Assembly (NCBI GenBank): GCA_965602225.1
Contig: CBFCYE010000002.1
Coordinates: forward strand, 149,844-213,843
Reading direction: 5' to 3'
Source of the DNA: Tenderia sp965602225
GTDB taxonomy: Bacteria > Pseudomonadota > Gammaproteobacteria > Tenderiales > Tenderiaceae
DNA: 64,000 bases
A program made the translations under genes and the position numbers. This document shows, one piece after another, positions 42,918-52,725 of this stretch (position 1 is its first letter; every line of letters begins with the position of its first letter). The notes under the pieces were generated by a model. The model did no database searches. It saw only the letters and a list, made by a program, of their open reading frames with translations, and had not been told where the DNA came from.

Positions 42918-43097
42918 ATTATTTTTAACTCCAAAAACTTACTGATAAATTCTCCAAGCCTCGGGGGCCGGAAAACAAAGTCGCACATTATGACACAGCT
43001 AACCCGGATTTTCTCACCACAAATCTACTCTACCCAGCCCACCTTAGGCGTCCTCATTACTGGTGCCCGCTGTTTGACTGTAATCCGTGGCGGGAAA

Positions 43098-44198
43098 TCA
43101 GGGTTTGCCACGTTTGGCATAGAATTCAGCTATAAACGGCTCCAGTTCACCCGCCTCAATCGCCGCCCGCAAGCCCTGCATCAGCTCCTGATAATAATAA
43201 AGATTATGGATGGTGTTCAGGTGTGAACCGAGAATCTCACCACACTTGTCCAGATGATGCAGATAAGCGCGACTATAGTGCTGACAGGTATAACAACCAC
43301 AGGTTTCATCCAGTGGCCGGATATCCTGCTTGTTTTTCGAATTACGGATGCGGACATCACCAAAATGTGTAAACAGGTGGCCGTTGCGGGCGTTACGGGT
43401 CGGCATGACACAATCGAACATATCAATGCCGCGACGCACCGCCTCGACAATATCCTCGGGCTTGCCTACCCCCATCAGATAACGGGGTTTGTCCTCAGGC
43501 ATCTGCGGCTGCAGATGTTCGAGAATCATAATGCGCTCTGCTTCGGTCTCACCCACCGATAGGCCGCCGATAGCATAGCCATCAAAGCCAATATCTTTTA
43601 AACCATCGAGCGACATGGTGCGCAGTTCTGGATACATACCGCCCTGAACAATGGCAAACAAGGCATTAGGATTACCCTCATGGGCGGCCTTGCTGCGTTG
43701 GGCCCAGCGCAATGACAGCTGCATTGAGTCACTGGCCTGCTCCTCAGTGGCCGGGTATGGGGTGCACTCATCAAAGATCATAACGATATCCGAACCCAGT
43801 TCGCGCTGCACCTGCATAGAACGCTCAGGATCAAGAAAGACCTTGTCGCCATTCACTGGTGAACGGAAGGCAACCCCCTCTTCGGTGATCTTACGCATTT
43901 CCCCCAGACTAAAGACCTGAAAACCACCCGAGTCGGTCAGAATAGGCCCATCCCAATGCATGAAGTCGTGCAGATCACCGTGTTTTTGGATGATCTCGGT
44001 ACCGGGACGCAGCATCAGGTGAAAGGTGTTGCCAAGAATAATCTCAGCACCCAAGCCTTTTAGCTCTTCAGGTGTCATCGCCTTGACCGTGCCATAAGTG
44101 CCTACCGGCATGAAGGCTGGGGTCTGTACTGTGCCACGCTCAAAACTCAGCTGGCCACGACGGGCATTACCGTCAGTGTTTTTTAAATCAAACTTCAT
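43098..44198 (-). CDS. tgt: queuine tRNA-ribosyltransferase
   Basis: A 366-residue enzyme that swaps guanine-34 of GUN-anticodon tRNAs for the queuosine precursor preQ1. Landmarks are MPVGTYGTVKAMTPEELK, the active-site region ILTDSGGFQVFSLG, the nucleophile region DCVMPTRNARNGHLFT, and the zinc site CGCYTCQHYSRAYLHHL. Its start overlaps the queA stop by 4 bp. It shares the queuosine pathway with queD and folE2 in this window. Confidence 0.96.
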   Translation of the reverse strand: MKFDLKNTDGNARRGQLSFERGTVQTPAFMPVGTYGTVKAMTPEELKGLGAEIILGNTFHLMLRPGTEIIQKHGDLHDFMHWDGPILTDSGGFQVFSLGEMRKITEEGVAFRSPVNGDKVFLDPERSMQVQRELGSDIVMIFDECTPYPATEEQASDSMQLSLRWAQRSKAAHEGNPNALFAIVQGGMYPELRTMSLDGLKDIGFDGYAIGGLSVGETEAERIMILEHLQPQMPEDKPRYLMGVGKPEDIVEAVRRGIDMFDCVMPTRNARNGHLFTHFGDVRIRNSKNKQDIRPLDETCGCYTCQHYSRAYLHHLDKCGEILGSHLNTIHNLYYYQELMQGLRAAIEAGELEPFIAEFYAKRGKP

Positions 44199-45250
44199 GA
44201 TGTTCTCTCTGCCAACGCGCCAGGCTCGGGTATCACCAGCATGGCATCGCCGTAACTAAAAAATCGATATTGATTATCTACCGCATGCTGATAGGCCGCC
44301 ATCACCCGCTCGTAACCGGCAAAGGCGCTGACCAGCATCAGCAGGGTCGATTCAGGTAAATGAAAATTGGTAATCAACAGATCCACCACCTGAAACTTGT
44401 AACCCGGAGTAATAAAAATAGAAGTCTCGCCTGAAAATGGCGCCAGGCCATGATTGGCTGCTGCCGCCCCTTCAAGGCTGCGCAGGGCCGTAGTGCCCAC
44501 TGCCACCACCCGGCCACCACGGGCTCGAGTGGTGACAATCTGGTCACAAACCTGCTGACTGACCTCGACATATTCGGCATGCATCTTGTGGTCGGCGACA
44601 TCATCCACCCGTACCGGTTGGAAGGTGCCGGCACCGACATGCAAGGTGACGAAGGCCTGCTCAATGCCCTTTTCTGCCAGCTGATCCAACATGGCCTGGT
44701 CAAAATGCAGGCCGGCGGTTGGTGCTGCCACCGCTCCGGGGGTATTGGCAAAAACGGTCTGATAACGCTCACGGTCAGCCAATTCATCATCACGACTTAT
44801 ATAAGGAGGCAATGGCATGTGACCAACCTGCTCGAGGATTTCAATCAAGGGGCGCTGATCGAGAAACCGCAGCTCAAACAAATCATCTTGCCGGCCTGTC
44901 ACCTCAACCTCGACCCCGCCATCCAGGATCAGTCGACCGCCAGGCTTGGGTGACTTGCTGGCACGGACATGGGCCAGGGCGTTATGTTTATCTAAAACCC
45001 GCTCAATCATCACCTCAACCTTGCCACCACTGGCCTTGACACCAAACAGGCGAGCAGGAATGACACGGGTATCGTTAAACACCAGCAGATCACCGGGCTT
45101 TAGCTGATCAAGCAGATCACAAAAGCGGCCATCTTCAAGACGGTCTGCCGCAGCATCCAGCAGCAGCAGACGGCTGGCGCCACGCTCAGGCAGCGGCTGT
45201 TGGGCAATCAGCTCAGGCGGCAGGGAATAATCAAAATCGGTACGTAACAT
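44195..45250 (-). CDS. queA: S-adenosylmethionine:tRNA ribosyltransferase-isomerase
   Basis: A 351-residue enzyme that transfers and rearranges the ribosyl group of SAM onto preQ1 in tRNA, giving epoxyqueuosine. Family start MLRTDFDYSLPPELIAQQPL and blocks LLVFNDTRVIPARLFG, NTPGAVAAPTAGLHFD, FVTLHVGAGTFQPVR and FITPGYKFQVVDLLITNFHLP are intact. The ATG at 45250 is right: the longer upstream open frame is the reverse complement of a tRNA gene. It starts the queA-tgt-yajC-secDF operon. Confidence 0.95.
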   Translation of the reverse strand: MLRTDFDYSLPPELIAQQPLPERGASRLLLLDAAADRLEDGRFCDLLDQLKPGDLLVFNDTRVIPARLFGVKASGGKVEVMIERVLDKHNALAHVRASKSPKPGGRLILDGGVEVEVTGRQDDLFELRFLDQRPLIEILEQVGHMPLPPYISRDDELADRERYQTVFANTPGAVAAPTAGLHFDQAMLDQLAEKGIEQAFVTLHVGAGTFQPVRVDDVADHKMHAEYVEVSQQVCDQIVTTRARGGRVVAVGTTALRSLEGAAAANHGLAPFSGETSIFITPGYKFQVVDLLITNFHLPESTLLMLVSAFAGYERVMAAYQHAVDNQYRFFSYGDAMLVIPEPGALAERTS

Positions 45251-45293
45251 GGCGGCGGATGGTACCAGTTTCCGTGAATTGAATCGACAGTTC

Positions 45294-45322
45294 TTGCCGA
45301 ACAGCCAGCTTGCACTTATACT
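45294..45322 (+). promoter_or_regulatory. sigma-70 promoter of tRNA-Leu
   Basis: TTGCCG (45294-45299), a 17-base spacer, and TATACT (45317-45322), followed by a GC-rich discriminator (ACGCGCC) typical of stringently controlled stable-RNA promoters. It lies about 48 bp before the tRNA, between queA and the tRNA gene. Confidence 0.65.
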
Positions 45323-45370
45323 ACGCGCCTTGCTGTGGTCAGCAACCAATTGGACTGTGCCACAGCATCT

Positions 45371-45456
45371 GCCGAAGTGGTGGAATGGTAGACACGTCGG
45401 ATTCAAAATCCGATGCTGGTGACAGCGTGCCGGTTCAAGTCCGGCCTTCGGTACCA
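45371..45456 (+). tRNA. tRNA-Leu (anticodon CAA)
   Basis: An 86-base class II tRNA. The acceptor stem GCCGAAG pairs with CTTCGGT (one G-U at the first pair). The anticodon loop is TTCAAAA, giving CAA, which reads UUG. A long variable arm and the T arm GCCGG-TTCAAGT-CCGGC follow, then an encoded CCA at 45454-45456. The sequence is close to E. coli leuX. It has its own promoter upstream and terminator downstream. Confidence 0.96.
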
Positions 45457-45466
45457 TACTCAAAAA

Positions 45467-45495
45467 AGCCCCGCTGTTCGCAGCGGGGCTTTTTT
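45467..45495 (+). terminator. intrinsic terminator of tRNA-Leu
   Basis: AGCCCCGCTG (45467-45476), UUCG-type loop, CAGCGGGGCT (45481-45490), then TTTTT. It begins 11 bp after the tRNA CCA. Confidence 0.93.
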
Positions 45496-45631
45496 ATTGC
45501 CTGCCAAAAAACTCAAAACCCCATTTATTTTCAACGCCTTTGGCCGATAACCGTTAATAACACGGCAATGCGGCGCAGCCACATTATTCCTGCAATTTCG
45601 AGTGGCTAACTATTATCAAAGTATCCTGGCA

Positions 45632-48124
45632 ATGAAAATATCCAGAAAACTCATTCTATCCTTCAGCATGGCAAGCTTTTTGATGGCTTTCGTCGGTTAT
45701 GTTGACTATCAAATCTTAAAACATACAGAAGACAAGGTAGACATCATCACTGAAGATATCTACCCAATCATTGGCGCACTACAAGAGATCCGCCATTACA
45801 GCCACGCGAGCTTATCGAGCGCCTCAGGTGCACTAATGCATGCCGCCATGTCAACCAGGATGTCCCCCGAAGAAGACGCCAACGACCATCAACGCAATAC
45901 AACCAACAGCGCCAAAAACATCACCGCGCTACGTGAAGCTACAAACAAACACCTCTACCTGGTTCAAAATAGCTTTCCTGATGAGCTGGCGCAGTATGAA
46001 AAGATCGCTGAAACCACGCAGAAAATAAAAACATTCATTAATAAAGCCTTAACCATTAACGACAAAATCCCTGACGACGACAGGATAATTCTGCTACACC
46101 AGCAACTAATTCAACTTAACGATGAGATCAATAACCGTATTGAAATAGCCATAACACATGAACAACTCGAATTAGATGAACACCACGAACAAATAGAAGA
46201 GCTGGTGGGGCTTTCTCTACAGAAAAGCATGATCGTCACCGGCATCGCATTTATTGTTCTGCTTCTATTATGGGGTTTTGTTAACCGAAAGATTTCACGC
46301 CCTCTAATCAGGCTGCGCAATGCCACCACCAGCATAAGTAAAGGCAGCTTCGATACCCGAGTGGAAATAGATTCAAATGATGAAATAGGCGAGCTGGCCA
46401 AAGCCATCAACAATATGAGCGAAGAGCTAGGCAAGACAACGGTTTCCCGGGATTATGTTGCCAACGTCATTCGTTCTATGGCCGACGCCCTGTTTGTACT
46501 CGACATCAATGGCGAAATAAAACGTACCAACAAGGCAACACAGCAACTTTTAGGTTTTAGCAAAGACGAATTAAAAAACAGAAATATTGCCGACATTGTC
46601 CCTGAAATAAAAAATGACCAGGAGTTATTCAACAGCCTGATGGCACAAGAGTCCTTTAACCGGCGCGAGGCACACCTGATATCTAAAGATGGTCAAAGCC
46701 TGTCCGTATATCTTACCTGCTCACAACTTCATGATGCAGCTGGCAACCAGCAGGGCATGGTATTGCTGGCACAGGACGTCAGCTCGCGTAAACAGGCCGA
46801 GCAGCGACTTCACTATCTCGCCAACTTTGACCCATTAACCGGCCTATCAAACCGGGCCATGCTGTTCGAACGTCTTGCCGACGCCATCTCACAACCACTG
46901 TCTGATCGACGCAATGTTGGACTGTTACTCTGCGGTCTGGATAGATTCAAACTCATCAATGACACCCTCGGCCACCAGAGCGGTGACCAACTACTAAAAA
47001 CCATCGCCCAACGCCTTCAAAGAACCATCCGCAGCAATGATACGGTGGCCCGCATCGGCGGTGATGAATTCGCCATTGTTATGCCTGGCATCACCGATCC
47101 AGATGAAATAAAGGCCATGGCTGAGCGGATCATTGACTCCATCTCTGGACCAATGGAACTATCAGAACATGAAATCTTTCTCAGTCTGAGCTTGGGCATT
47201 AGCCTCTATCCCTTTGATGGCGTTGATCCACTAACATTATTGAGAAGCGCTGACATCGCCCTCTGCCAAGCCAAGGATCAGGGTAAAAATCAGTATATGT
47301 ACTACGCCGATGTCTCCGGCACCAAATCAACTGACCACCTCAAACTCGAAAGCGACCTGCAACATGCCATAGAGCGCGATGAACTCAGGGTTTACTATCA
47401 ACCACAAATTGATATTGAACAGCAAAAAATCATCAGCTGTGAAGCCTTGATCCGCTGGCATCACCCAAGCAGGGGCATGGTCTCCCCCGCTGAATTTTTG
47501 CCTGCCGCAGAGGAAACCGGAATGATCGTTGATATTGGTCGATGGGTTTTAAAAACTGCCTGTGCCGATGCCAAACAGTGGGTCGATGCCGGCCACAGCG
47601 ATCTCAAGGTAGCGGTTAATCTTTCGGACCAGGAATTCAAAGACACTGAGCTGCTCGATTATATTGCCAGCACACTCCAGAAAACAGGGCTTTCAGCAGC
47701 CAATCTGGAGTTGGAAATCACCGAAAACATTGTTATGCACAGCCCAAAAAGCGCCGAAGCGATCATGCATCGCATTCGTGAAATGGGCATAGAACTATCG
47801 ATTGATGACTTTGGCACCGGCTATTCTTCCCTGTCACATCTGAAACGCTTCCCGATCAACACCATCAAAATCGATCGTTCTTTTGTGATAGATATTGTCG
47901 ATAACGAGGATGACAAGGCGATCGTCGAGGCTATTCTGGCGATCGCCAAGAAGATGAAACTAAAGATCATTGCCGAAGGGGTTGAAAATATCGAGCAGCA
48001 AGATTTTCTCAAGCAAAACGGCTGTTTTATTATTCAGGGCTTTTATTACAGCCCTGCCATTCCAACAGATAAATTCACCGCACTACTTAAAGATCAGACC
48101 CCGTTATTTCAGACGACTAAGTAG
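45632..48124 (+). CDS. membrane HAMP-PAS-GGDEF-EAL cyclic di-GMP enzyme
   Basis: An 830-residue sensor. TM1 is about 9-28 (SFSMASFLMAFVGYVDYQI), a long helical periplasmic domain spans to about 205, and TM2 is about 206-226. HAMP, then PAS (about 285-405, VLDINGEIKRTNKATQQLL). The GGDEF domain has an intact ARIGGDEFAIVMP with RSND inhibitory site. The EAL domain has CEALIRWHHPSRGM, EITENIVMHS and SIDDFGTGYSSLSHLK. Dual activity is possible. I prefer ATG 45632 because the protein then starts directly with the TM1 leader; a GTG at 45602 would add ten residues. There is no co-directional partner. Confidence 0.9.
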   Translation: MKISRKLILSFSMASFLMAFVGYVDYQILKHTEDKVDIITEDIYPIIGALQEIRHYSHASLSSASGALMHAAMSTRMSPEEDANDHQRNTTNSAKNITALREATNKHLYLVQNSFPDELAQYEKIAETTQKIKTFINKALTINDKIPDDDRIILLHQQLIQLNDEINNRIEIAITHEQLELDEHHEQIEELVGLSLQKSMIVTGIAFIVLLLLWGFVNRKISRPLIRLRNATTSISKGSFDTRVEIDSNDEIGELAKAINNMSEELGKTTVSRDYVANVIRSMADALFVLDINGEIKRTNKATQQLLGFSKDELKNRNIADIVPEIKNDQELFNSLMAQESFNRREAHLISKDGQSLSVYLTCSQLHDAAGNQQGMVLLAQDVSSRKQAEQRLHYLANFDPLTGLSNRAMLFERLADAISQPLSDRRNVGLLLCGLDRFKLINDTLGHQSGDQLLKTIAQRLQRTIRSNDTVARIGGDEFAIVMPGITDPDEIKAMAERIIDSISGPMELSEHEIFLSLSLGISLYPFDGVDPLTLLRSADIALCQAKDQGKNQYMYYADVSGTKSTDHLKLESDLQHAIERDELRVYYQPQIDIEQQKIISCEALIRWHHPSRGMVSPAEFLPAAEETGMIVDIGRWVLKTACADAKQWVDAGHSDLKVAVNLSDQEFKDTELLDYIASTLQKTGLSAANLELEITENIVMHSPKSAEAIMHRIREMGIELSIDDFGTGYSSLSHLKRFPINTIKIDRSFVIDIVDNEDDKAIVEAILAIAKKMKLKIIAEGVENIEQQDFLKQNGCFIIQGFYYSPAIPTDKFTALLKDQTPLFQTTK

Positions 48125-48149
48125 ATCAGTCAAAGCCCAAGCAGACCAA

Positions 48150-49625
48150 TTAACGCCCGTATTGATGTACCAACCTCTGAACTCGTGGCGCCAACTCTTC
48201 ATTCAACTGCTGCCAATCAAAACGCCAGCGCCAGTTATCTTCGGTTGTGCCCGGTGTATTCATACGGTGCTGACCGTCAAGCGCCAACAGATCCTGCATA
48301 GGAATGATAGCCAGGCAGGCCACTGAGGCCAAGGCCGAGCGAATCAAGGGCCAAGGCATTGCCTCGGTAGGATAACCCAGGTATTCAGCCAGCTGTCCTT
48401 GCACCTCAGCCGACAAAGCCTCATACCAACCCAGACTGGTGTCATTATCATGGGTGCCGGTATAAACAACACTATCGAATGTTTGATTATGCGGCAGGTA
48501 TGGATTGGAGGAATCACCACCAAAGGCAAACTGCAGAATCTTCATGCCCGGTAGATTATGGTTTTTCCGCAAGGCATCTACTTCTGCAGTAATAATACCC
48601 AGGTCTTCCGCCACCAGCGGCAAAGGATCAAATTCCTTATGTAGTGACTCGAATAGCTCATCGCCCGGCGCCTTGACCCAACGGCCATTGATAGCAGTTT
48701 CCTCGTGGGCAGGAATTTCCCAATAGGCCTCAAAACCACGAAAGTGATCAATACGAACCCATTCAAACATCTCCAACTGGGTGGCCATACGTGTCTTCCA
48801 CCATTTGAAGTCATCCGCCTGCATTCTGTCCCAACGGTAATGGGGATTACCCCAGCGCTGACCAGTCTCAGAAAAATAATCTGGTGGCACACCTGCCACC
48901 ACCTCGGCCCGGCCATGATCATCAAGGCTAAAATATTCACGATTAGCCCAGACATCAGCACTGTCATGAGCCACAAAGATAGGCATATCGCCAAACAGGA
49001 TCACGTTATGCTGACGAGCATAGTCGTGCAAAAACCCCCACTGACGGAAAAATGCAAACTGCTCAAAGCGGACATAATCAATCGCATCAGCCAGATTCAG
49101 TTCGGCCTCAGCCAGGGCAAGCGCTTCGCGCTCCCTGAGCTCTTCCGGCCAATCTAGCCAATGGGTATTGGCATATGCCTGACGAACGGCCTGAAACAGG
49201 GCATAGTCCTGCAACCAATGTTTATTGCACTCAACAAAACCTTCAAACTCTGCCCGCAGTTCATCATCGACCACAGCCTTGAATCCCTGGTAGGCATGCC
49301 TGAGGGCTGTTAGCCGGTATTCAACAAAGTTTTCAGGTTCCGCCTCAAGCGGTGCAGTTAACCAGCCCCACTCTTGCAACAACTCAAGATTGATTAGCAA
49401 CGGATTACCAGCATGCACCGACAAACCCTGGTACGGCGACAAATCACCATGCGTCGGTACCAAGGGCAACATCTGCCAGACACTAATACCCGCAGCCGAG
49501 AGGAAATCGACAAATTTGTAGGCATCTCCGCCCAGATCACCGCAGCCCGCGCCCCCTGGAAGAGAGGTTGGGTGCAACAGCACCCCGGCACGGCGACGAC
49601 TAAGAGGCGTTTCGACTGCGCTCAC
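48150..49625 (-). CDS. malQ: 4-alpha-glucanotransferase (amylomaltase)
   Basis: A 491-residue GH77 enzyme that moves glucan segments between maltodextrins. Opening blocks RRAGVLLHPTSLPGG and GDLGGDAYKFVDFL; ISVWQMLPLVPTHGDLSPYQ; the nucleophile region VRIDHFRGFEAYWEIP; acid/base VAEDLGIIT; and TGTHDNDTSLGWYE. The start is GTG at 49625, immediately after the TAG of the GH57 gene, so coupling is likely. It is the last gene of the glgC-GH57-malQ operon and links glycogen breakdown products to glucan pools. Confidence 0.95.
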   Translation of the reverse strand: MSAVETPLSRRRAGVLLHPTSLPGGAGCGDLGGDAYKFVDFLSAAGISVWQMLPLVPTHGDLSPYQGLSVHAGNPLLINLELLQEWGWLTAPLEAEPENFVEYRLTALRHAYQGFKAVVDDELRAEFEGFVECNKHWLQDYALFQAVRQAYANTHWLDWPEELREREALALAEAELNLADAIDYVRFEQFAFFRQWGFLHDYARQHNVILFGDMPIFVAHDSADVWANREYFSLDDHGRAEVVAGVPPDYFSETGQRWGNPHYRWDRMQADDFKWWKTRMATQLEMFEWVRIDHFRGFEAYWEIPAHEETAINGRWVKAPGDELFESLHKEFDPLPLVAEDLGIITAEVDALRKNHNLPGMKILQFAFGGDSSNPYLPHNQTFDSVVYTGTHDNDTSLGWYEALSAEVQGQLAEYLGYPTEAMPWPLIRSALASVACLAIIPMQDLLALDGQHRMNTPGTTEDNWRWRFDWQQLNEELAPRVQRLVHQYGR

Positions 49626-51332
49626 CTAACCCTGCCCCTGGCGCATCACACCGCCCGCAGCGGGATCACCACCGCCATGGGTAAAGGCATGAGACAGGTG
49701 TTCAGGTGGCTCTTCAGCCAACATTTGGTATAGCGTTGCCAGCTGCATACGATAGAGGCGCTCAAAATCACGCACTGCTTCAGAAGGATTGTAATCACCA
49801 AACCACCAGAACCAATCTGAGCCTTCACAAATACCAAGCTGGCGCTCTGCATTTTCAAGCTGTTCAGGCGTTAATCGGCCGGTTGCGACTACGCTATCAA
49901 AGCTTCGCTTCGCTTCAACCAACATATCCCAACCGCGATTTTTGTCATGCTCACCAATCCATGTTGAAAAGGTCCCATAAACCCAACTACCGGCAACAAT
50001 ATGCGGCAGCTCAGCTGTGGCAGGACTTTGATCCAAACACTCTGAGAAAGTTGTTAGTTGCAATTTTGGATTGGCCGACAGCTGACTATACAAGGCACTG
50101 AGAAAATAATAGGCATTCTCTGGAAAGTACTCCCAGGCATTTTCACCATCAAGAATAATTGATACCACCGTCTCCGGTTTGTCAGCACTGACCTCAGCAA
50201 TATTTTCTAAATGATGCATAAAATCAGCAACAGCATCATCAGCATGCCAATTCGAATATTTAAACCCAATAGAATCTGACAGACCATCATCACGAAAAAA
50301 ACAGCCTATTTTCTGTCCCTCGGGCAAATAAGGCTTATGAATATTTTGATGCTCACGCAGACTTGCAGGTGTTTGCTCAAGATTCAGACTGTTTCGCAAC
50401 ACACTCTCACCACTGGCAGCCCAACGCAGGCCATACTTATCCAGCAGTTTTAAGGTATGCATACTCATCGCGCCTTCTGAAGGCCAACAGCCTGGCGGAC
50501 GAAAGCCAAAATAGCGTTCGAAAGTTTCCAAGCCCTTTTCAATATGCCACTCAGTCCGAGCCTCTCCCCCCGGATAAGTTTCAGCTAGAGGTAAAGGCGC
50601 ACCAGGCATGGCTTCATGAGCACTCTTGATATCCAGCAACAGAGGCATGATCGGATGTGCATACGGAGTAAAGGAAAGCTCTACCTGACCACTCTCTGCC
50701 AAACGCCGATAACGTTCGATTACACCACTCAACAATTCGCTAATCACCGTCATTAACTCATGCCGGTCATGCAAGCTAAAACCGCTACCCTTGTCCATCA
50801 ACGCCTTGATACGAGGATCACGACGTCGCACGGTTTCACCCATCCAGCCGAGGTGATACCAGGTGACAATGTCAGCCATATATTGGTCACTAACATAGGC
50901 CCAGTCTTCCGGCACCTCCATCAAACGACCGGCCATCTCAGCCAAATGCTGCAAACAGGGGAAGCGTTTGATAATCGTTGCTTCATTGGCACGCAGACAG
51001 GCTTTGACCAGGATGATTCGCTGCTCAGGTTCTTCAGGTAGGGTTGAACTCACCAGAGACGACAACAGATGATCCTGTATTGCCTTACCCTCGCGCAAGA
51101 AAGCCTCTACCTGTTTAGCATAACTATCGAGCTGCTCAAGCAGGATAGGGGCAAAATTGATCACTGCCTTGGCGGCCGGCACTTCTTCCAGGTGTGCGGC
51201 CATATCGACATAGTCCTTAATGGCATGCAGATAAGTCCAGGGCAGAATGTATTCGTTGGTCGATGGATCAAAATAATTAGGCTGGTGCATATGCCAACAC
51301 AGCACCACCTTTAAACGTGAATCAACGGACAT
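49626..51332 (-). CDS. glycoside hydrolase family 57 protein
   Basis: A 568-residue cytoplasmic protein of GH57, the family of alpha-amylases, branching enzymes and 4-alpha-glucanotransferases. The diagnostic N-terminal motif is LCWHMHQPNYFDPSTNEYI. The nucleophile region is GCWPSEGAMSMHTL (Glu) and the acid/base region is IILDGENAWEYFPENA (Asp). There is no signal peptide. It overlaps glgC by 11 bp and malQ follows at once, so it belongs to glycogen metabolism. A precise activity is not predictable, but an alpha-amylase or debranching role is plausible. Confidence 0.88.
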   Translation of the reverse strand: MSVDSRLKVVLCWHMHQPNYFDPSTNEYILPWTYLHAIKDYVDMAAHLEEVPAAKAVINFAPILLEQLDSYAKQVEAFLREGKAIQDHLLSSLVSSTLPEEPEQRIILVKACLRANEATIIKRFPCLQHLAEMAGRLMEVPEDWAYVSDQYMADIVTWYHLGWMGETVRRRDPRIKALMDKGSGFSLHDRHELMTVISELLSGVIERYRRLAESGQVELSFTPYAHPIMPLLLDIKSAHEAMPGAPLPLAETYPGGEARTEWHIEKGLETFERYFGFRPPGCWPSEGAMSMHTLKLLDKYGLRWAASGESVLRNSLNLEQTPASLREHQNIHKPYLPEGQKIGCFFRDDGLSDSIGFKYSNWHADDAVADFMHHLENIAEVSADKPETVVSIILDGENAWEYFPENAYYFLSALYSQLSANPKLQLTTFSECLDQSPATAELPHIVAGSWVYGTFSTWIGEHDKNRGWDMLVEAKRSFDSVVATGRLTPEQLENAERQLGICEGSDWFWWFGDYNPSEAVRDFERLYRMQLATLYQMLAEEPPEHLSHAFTHGGGDPAAGGVMRQGQG

Positions 51333-52587
51333 AATGCAACTCTTGCCCCAGCATTTCAGGTACTACCAGCACCACACCAGCTTCACTGACATGAAAACGC
51401 TCGGCATCGGCAACTGGATCCTCACCAATCACAGTACCCGCTGGAATCTTGCAGCCCTTGTCAATAATCGCCTTACGAATACGACAGTTCTCACCTATAT
51501 CCACATCCGGCAAAATCACCGATTCATCAACTTCAGAATATGAATGCACATGAACATTGGAAAACAACAATGACCGACGCACAGTCGCACCGGAAATCAG
51601 ACAACCGCCGGAAACCATGGAGTCAATCGCCTGACCACGCCGACCCTCGTCATCAAATACAAATTTGGCCGGTGGCAACTGTTCTTGATAAGTCCATATC
51701 GGCCATTCACGATCGTATAGATTCAGCTCTGGCGTTACCTCGATCAGCTCCATATTGGCCGACCAGAAGGCATCGACAGTTCCCACATCACGCCAGTAGC
51801 CCTGAGTATCCGACTGTACATCACGGAACGAATAGGAAAAAACACGATGATTTTCAATCACCGCAGGGATGATATCTTTGCCAAAATCGTGACTGGAATT
51901 TGGGTCATCGGCATCACGAATCAACTGCTCGTATAGAAAACGAGTATTGAAGATGTATATACCCATTGACGCCAACGCCTGGTCGTCACAGCCAGGCATA
52001 GGCTCAGGGCTTTCAGGCTTTTCGTTAAAATCAACAATCCGTCCGTCTTTGTCCACGCTCATCACACCAAAGGCCTTGGCCTGATCTAGCGGCACCTCAA
52101 GACAACCTATAGTCATATCCGCATCGTTCTCAGCATGAGCGGCCAGCATAGCGCCATAATCCATTTTGTAGATATGATCGCCCGCCAATAGCAAGACATA
52201 CTCAGGGTTATGGGTGCGAATGATGTCGATATTCTGATACACCGCATCAGCAGTGCCTGAATACCATGATTCCTGAAGACGTTGTTGCGCTGGCAACAAT
52301 TCGATGAACTCATCGAACTCACCACGAAAATAACCCCAGCCTTGCTGGATATGACGAATAAGGGAGTGCGATTTATATTGCGTTACAACACCAATCCGAC
52401 GAATCCCCGAATTGATGCAATTTGAAAGCGGAAAATCAATAATTCTAAACTTACCACCAAAAGGAACAGCCGGCTTCACGCGCCAAGTAGTCAACTGTTT
52501 AAGTCGGGTACCACGGCCCCCGGCAAGAATTAGCGCCAGCGTATCGCGAGTTAATCGGCTAACAAAACGTGCGTCATCGTGAGACAT
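51322..52587 (-). CDS. glgC: glucose-1-phosphate adenylyltransferase
   Basis: A 421-residue enzyme making ADP-glucose, the committed step of glycogen synthesis. N-terminal LILAGGRGTRLKQLTTWRVKPAVPFGG-like block (split: GGRGTRLKQLT, KPAVPFGGKFRIIDF), the glucose-1-P region FNEKPESPEPMPG, and the C-terminal left-handed beta-helix regulatory domain (VHSYSEVDESVILPDVDIG). AGGGGTGG precedes the ATG. It is divergent from glgB. No glgA is in the window. Confidence 0.95.
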   Translation of the reverse strand: MSHDDARFVSRLTRDTLALILAGGRGTRLKQLTTWRVKPAVPFGGKFRIIDFPLSNCINSGIRRIGVVTQYKSHSLIRHIQQGWGYFRGEFDEFIELLPAQQRLQESWYSGTADAVYQNIDIIRTHNPEYVLLLAGDHIYKMDYGAMLAAHAENDADMTIGCLEVPLDQAKAFGVMSVDKDGRIVDFNEKPESPEPMPGCDDQALASMGIYIFNTRFLYEQLIRDADDPNSSHDFGKDIIPAVIENHRVFSYSFRDVQSDTQGYWRDVGTVDAFWSANMELIEVTPELNLYDREWPIWTYQEQLPPAKFVFDDEGRRGQAIDSMVSGGCLISGATVRRSLLFSNVHVHSYSEVDESVILPDVDIGENCRIRKAIIDKGCKIPAGTVIGEDPVADAERFHVSEAGVVLVVPEMLGQELHYVR

Positions 52588-52666
52588 TTATCCACCCCTT
52601 ATTTATAGTAGTTTGAGGTATACACCGTTACTTCCAATATTGTCATTTAATGCACCCACCAAAACA

Positions 52667-52693
52667 TTGAAAGCGTATAACTTATGCTATCAT
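52667..52693 (+). promoter_or_regulatory. candidate glgB promoter
   Basis: TTGAAA (52667-52672) and extended -10 TGcTATCAT (TATCAT at 52688-52693), 15-base spacer. The spacing is shorter than optimal, which lowers confidence. It lies 33 bp before the glgB ATG in the divergent glgC-glgB region. Confidence 0.35.
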
Positions 52694-52725
52694 CTTTTTA
52701 ATTAAAATAACGGTGATATTTGACA

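Noticed and set aside
45251..45463. 71-residue N-terminal extension of QueA
   Set aside because: The extension is the reverse complement of tRNA-Leu and its promoter (the familiar GLEPARCHQHRILNPT-type artefact).
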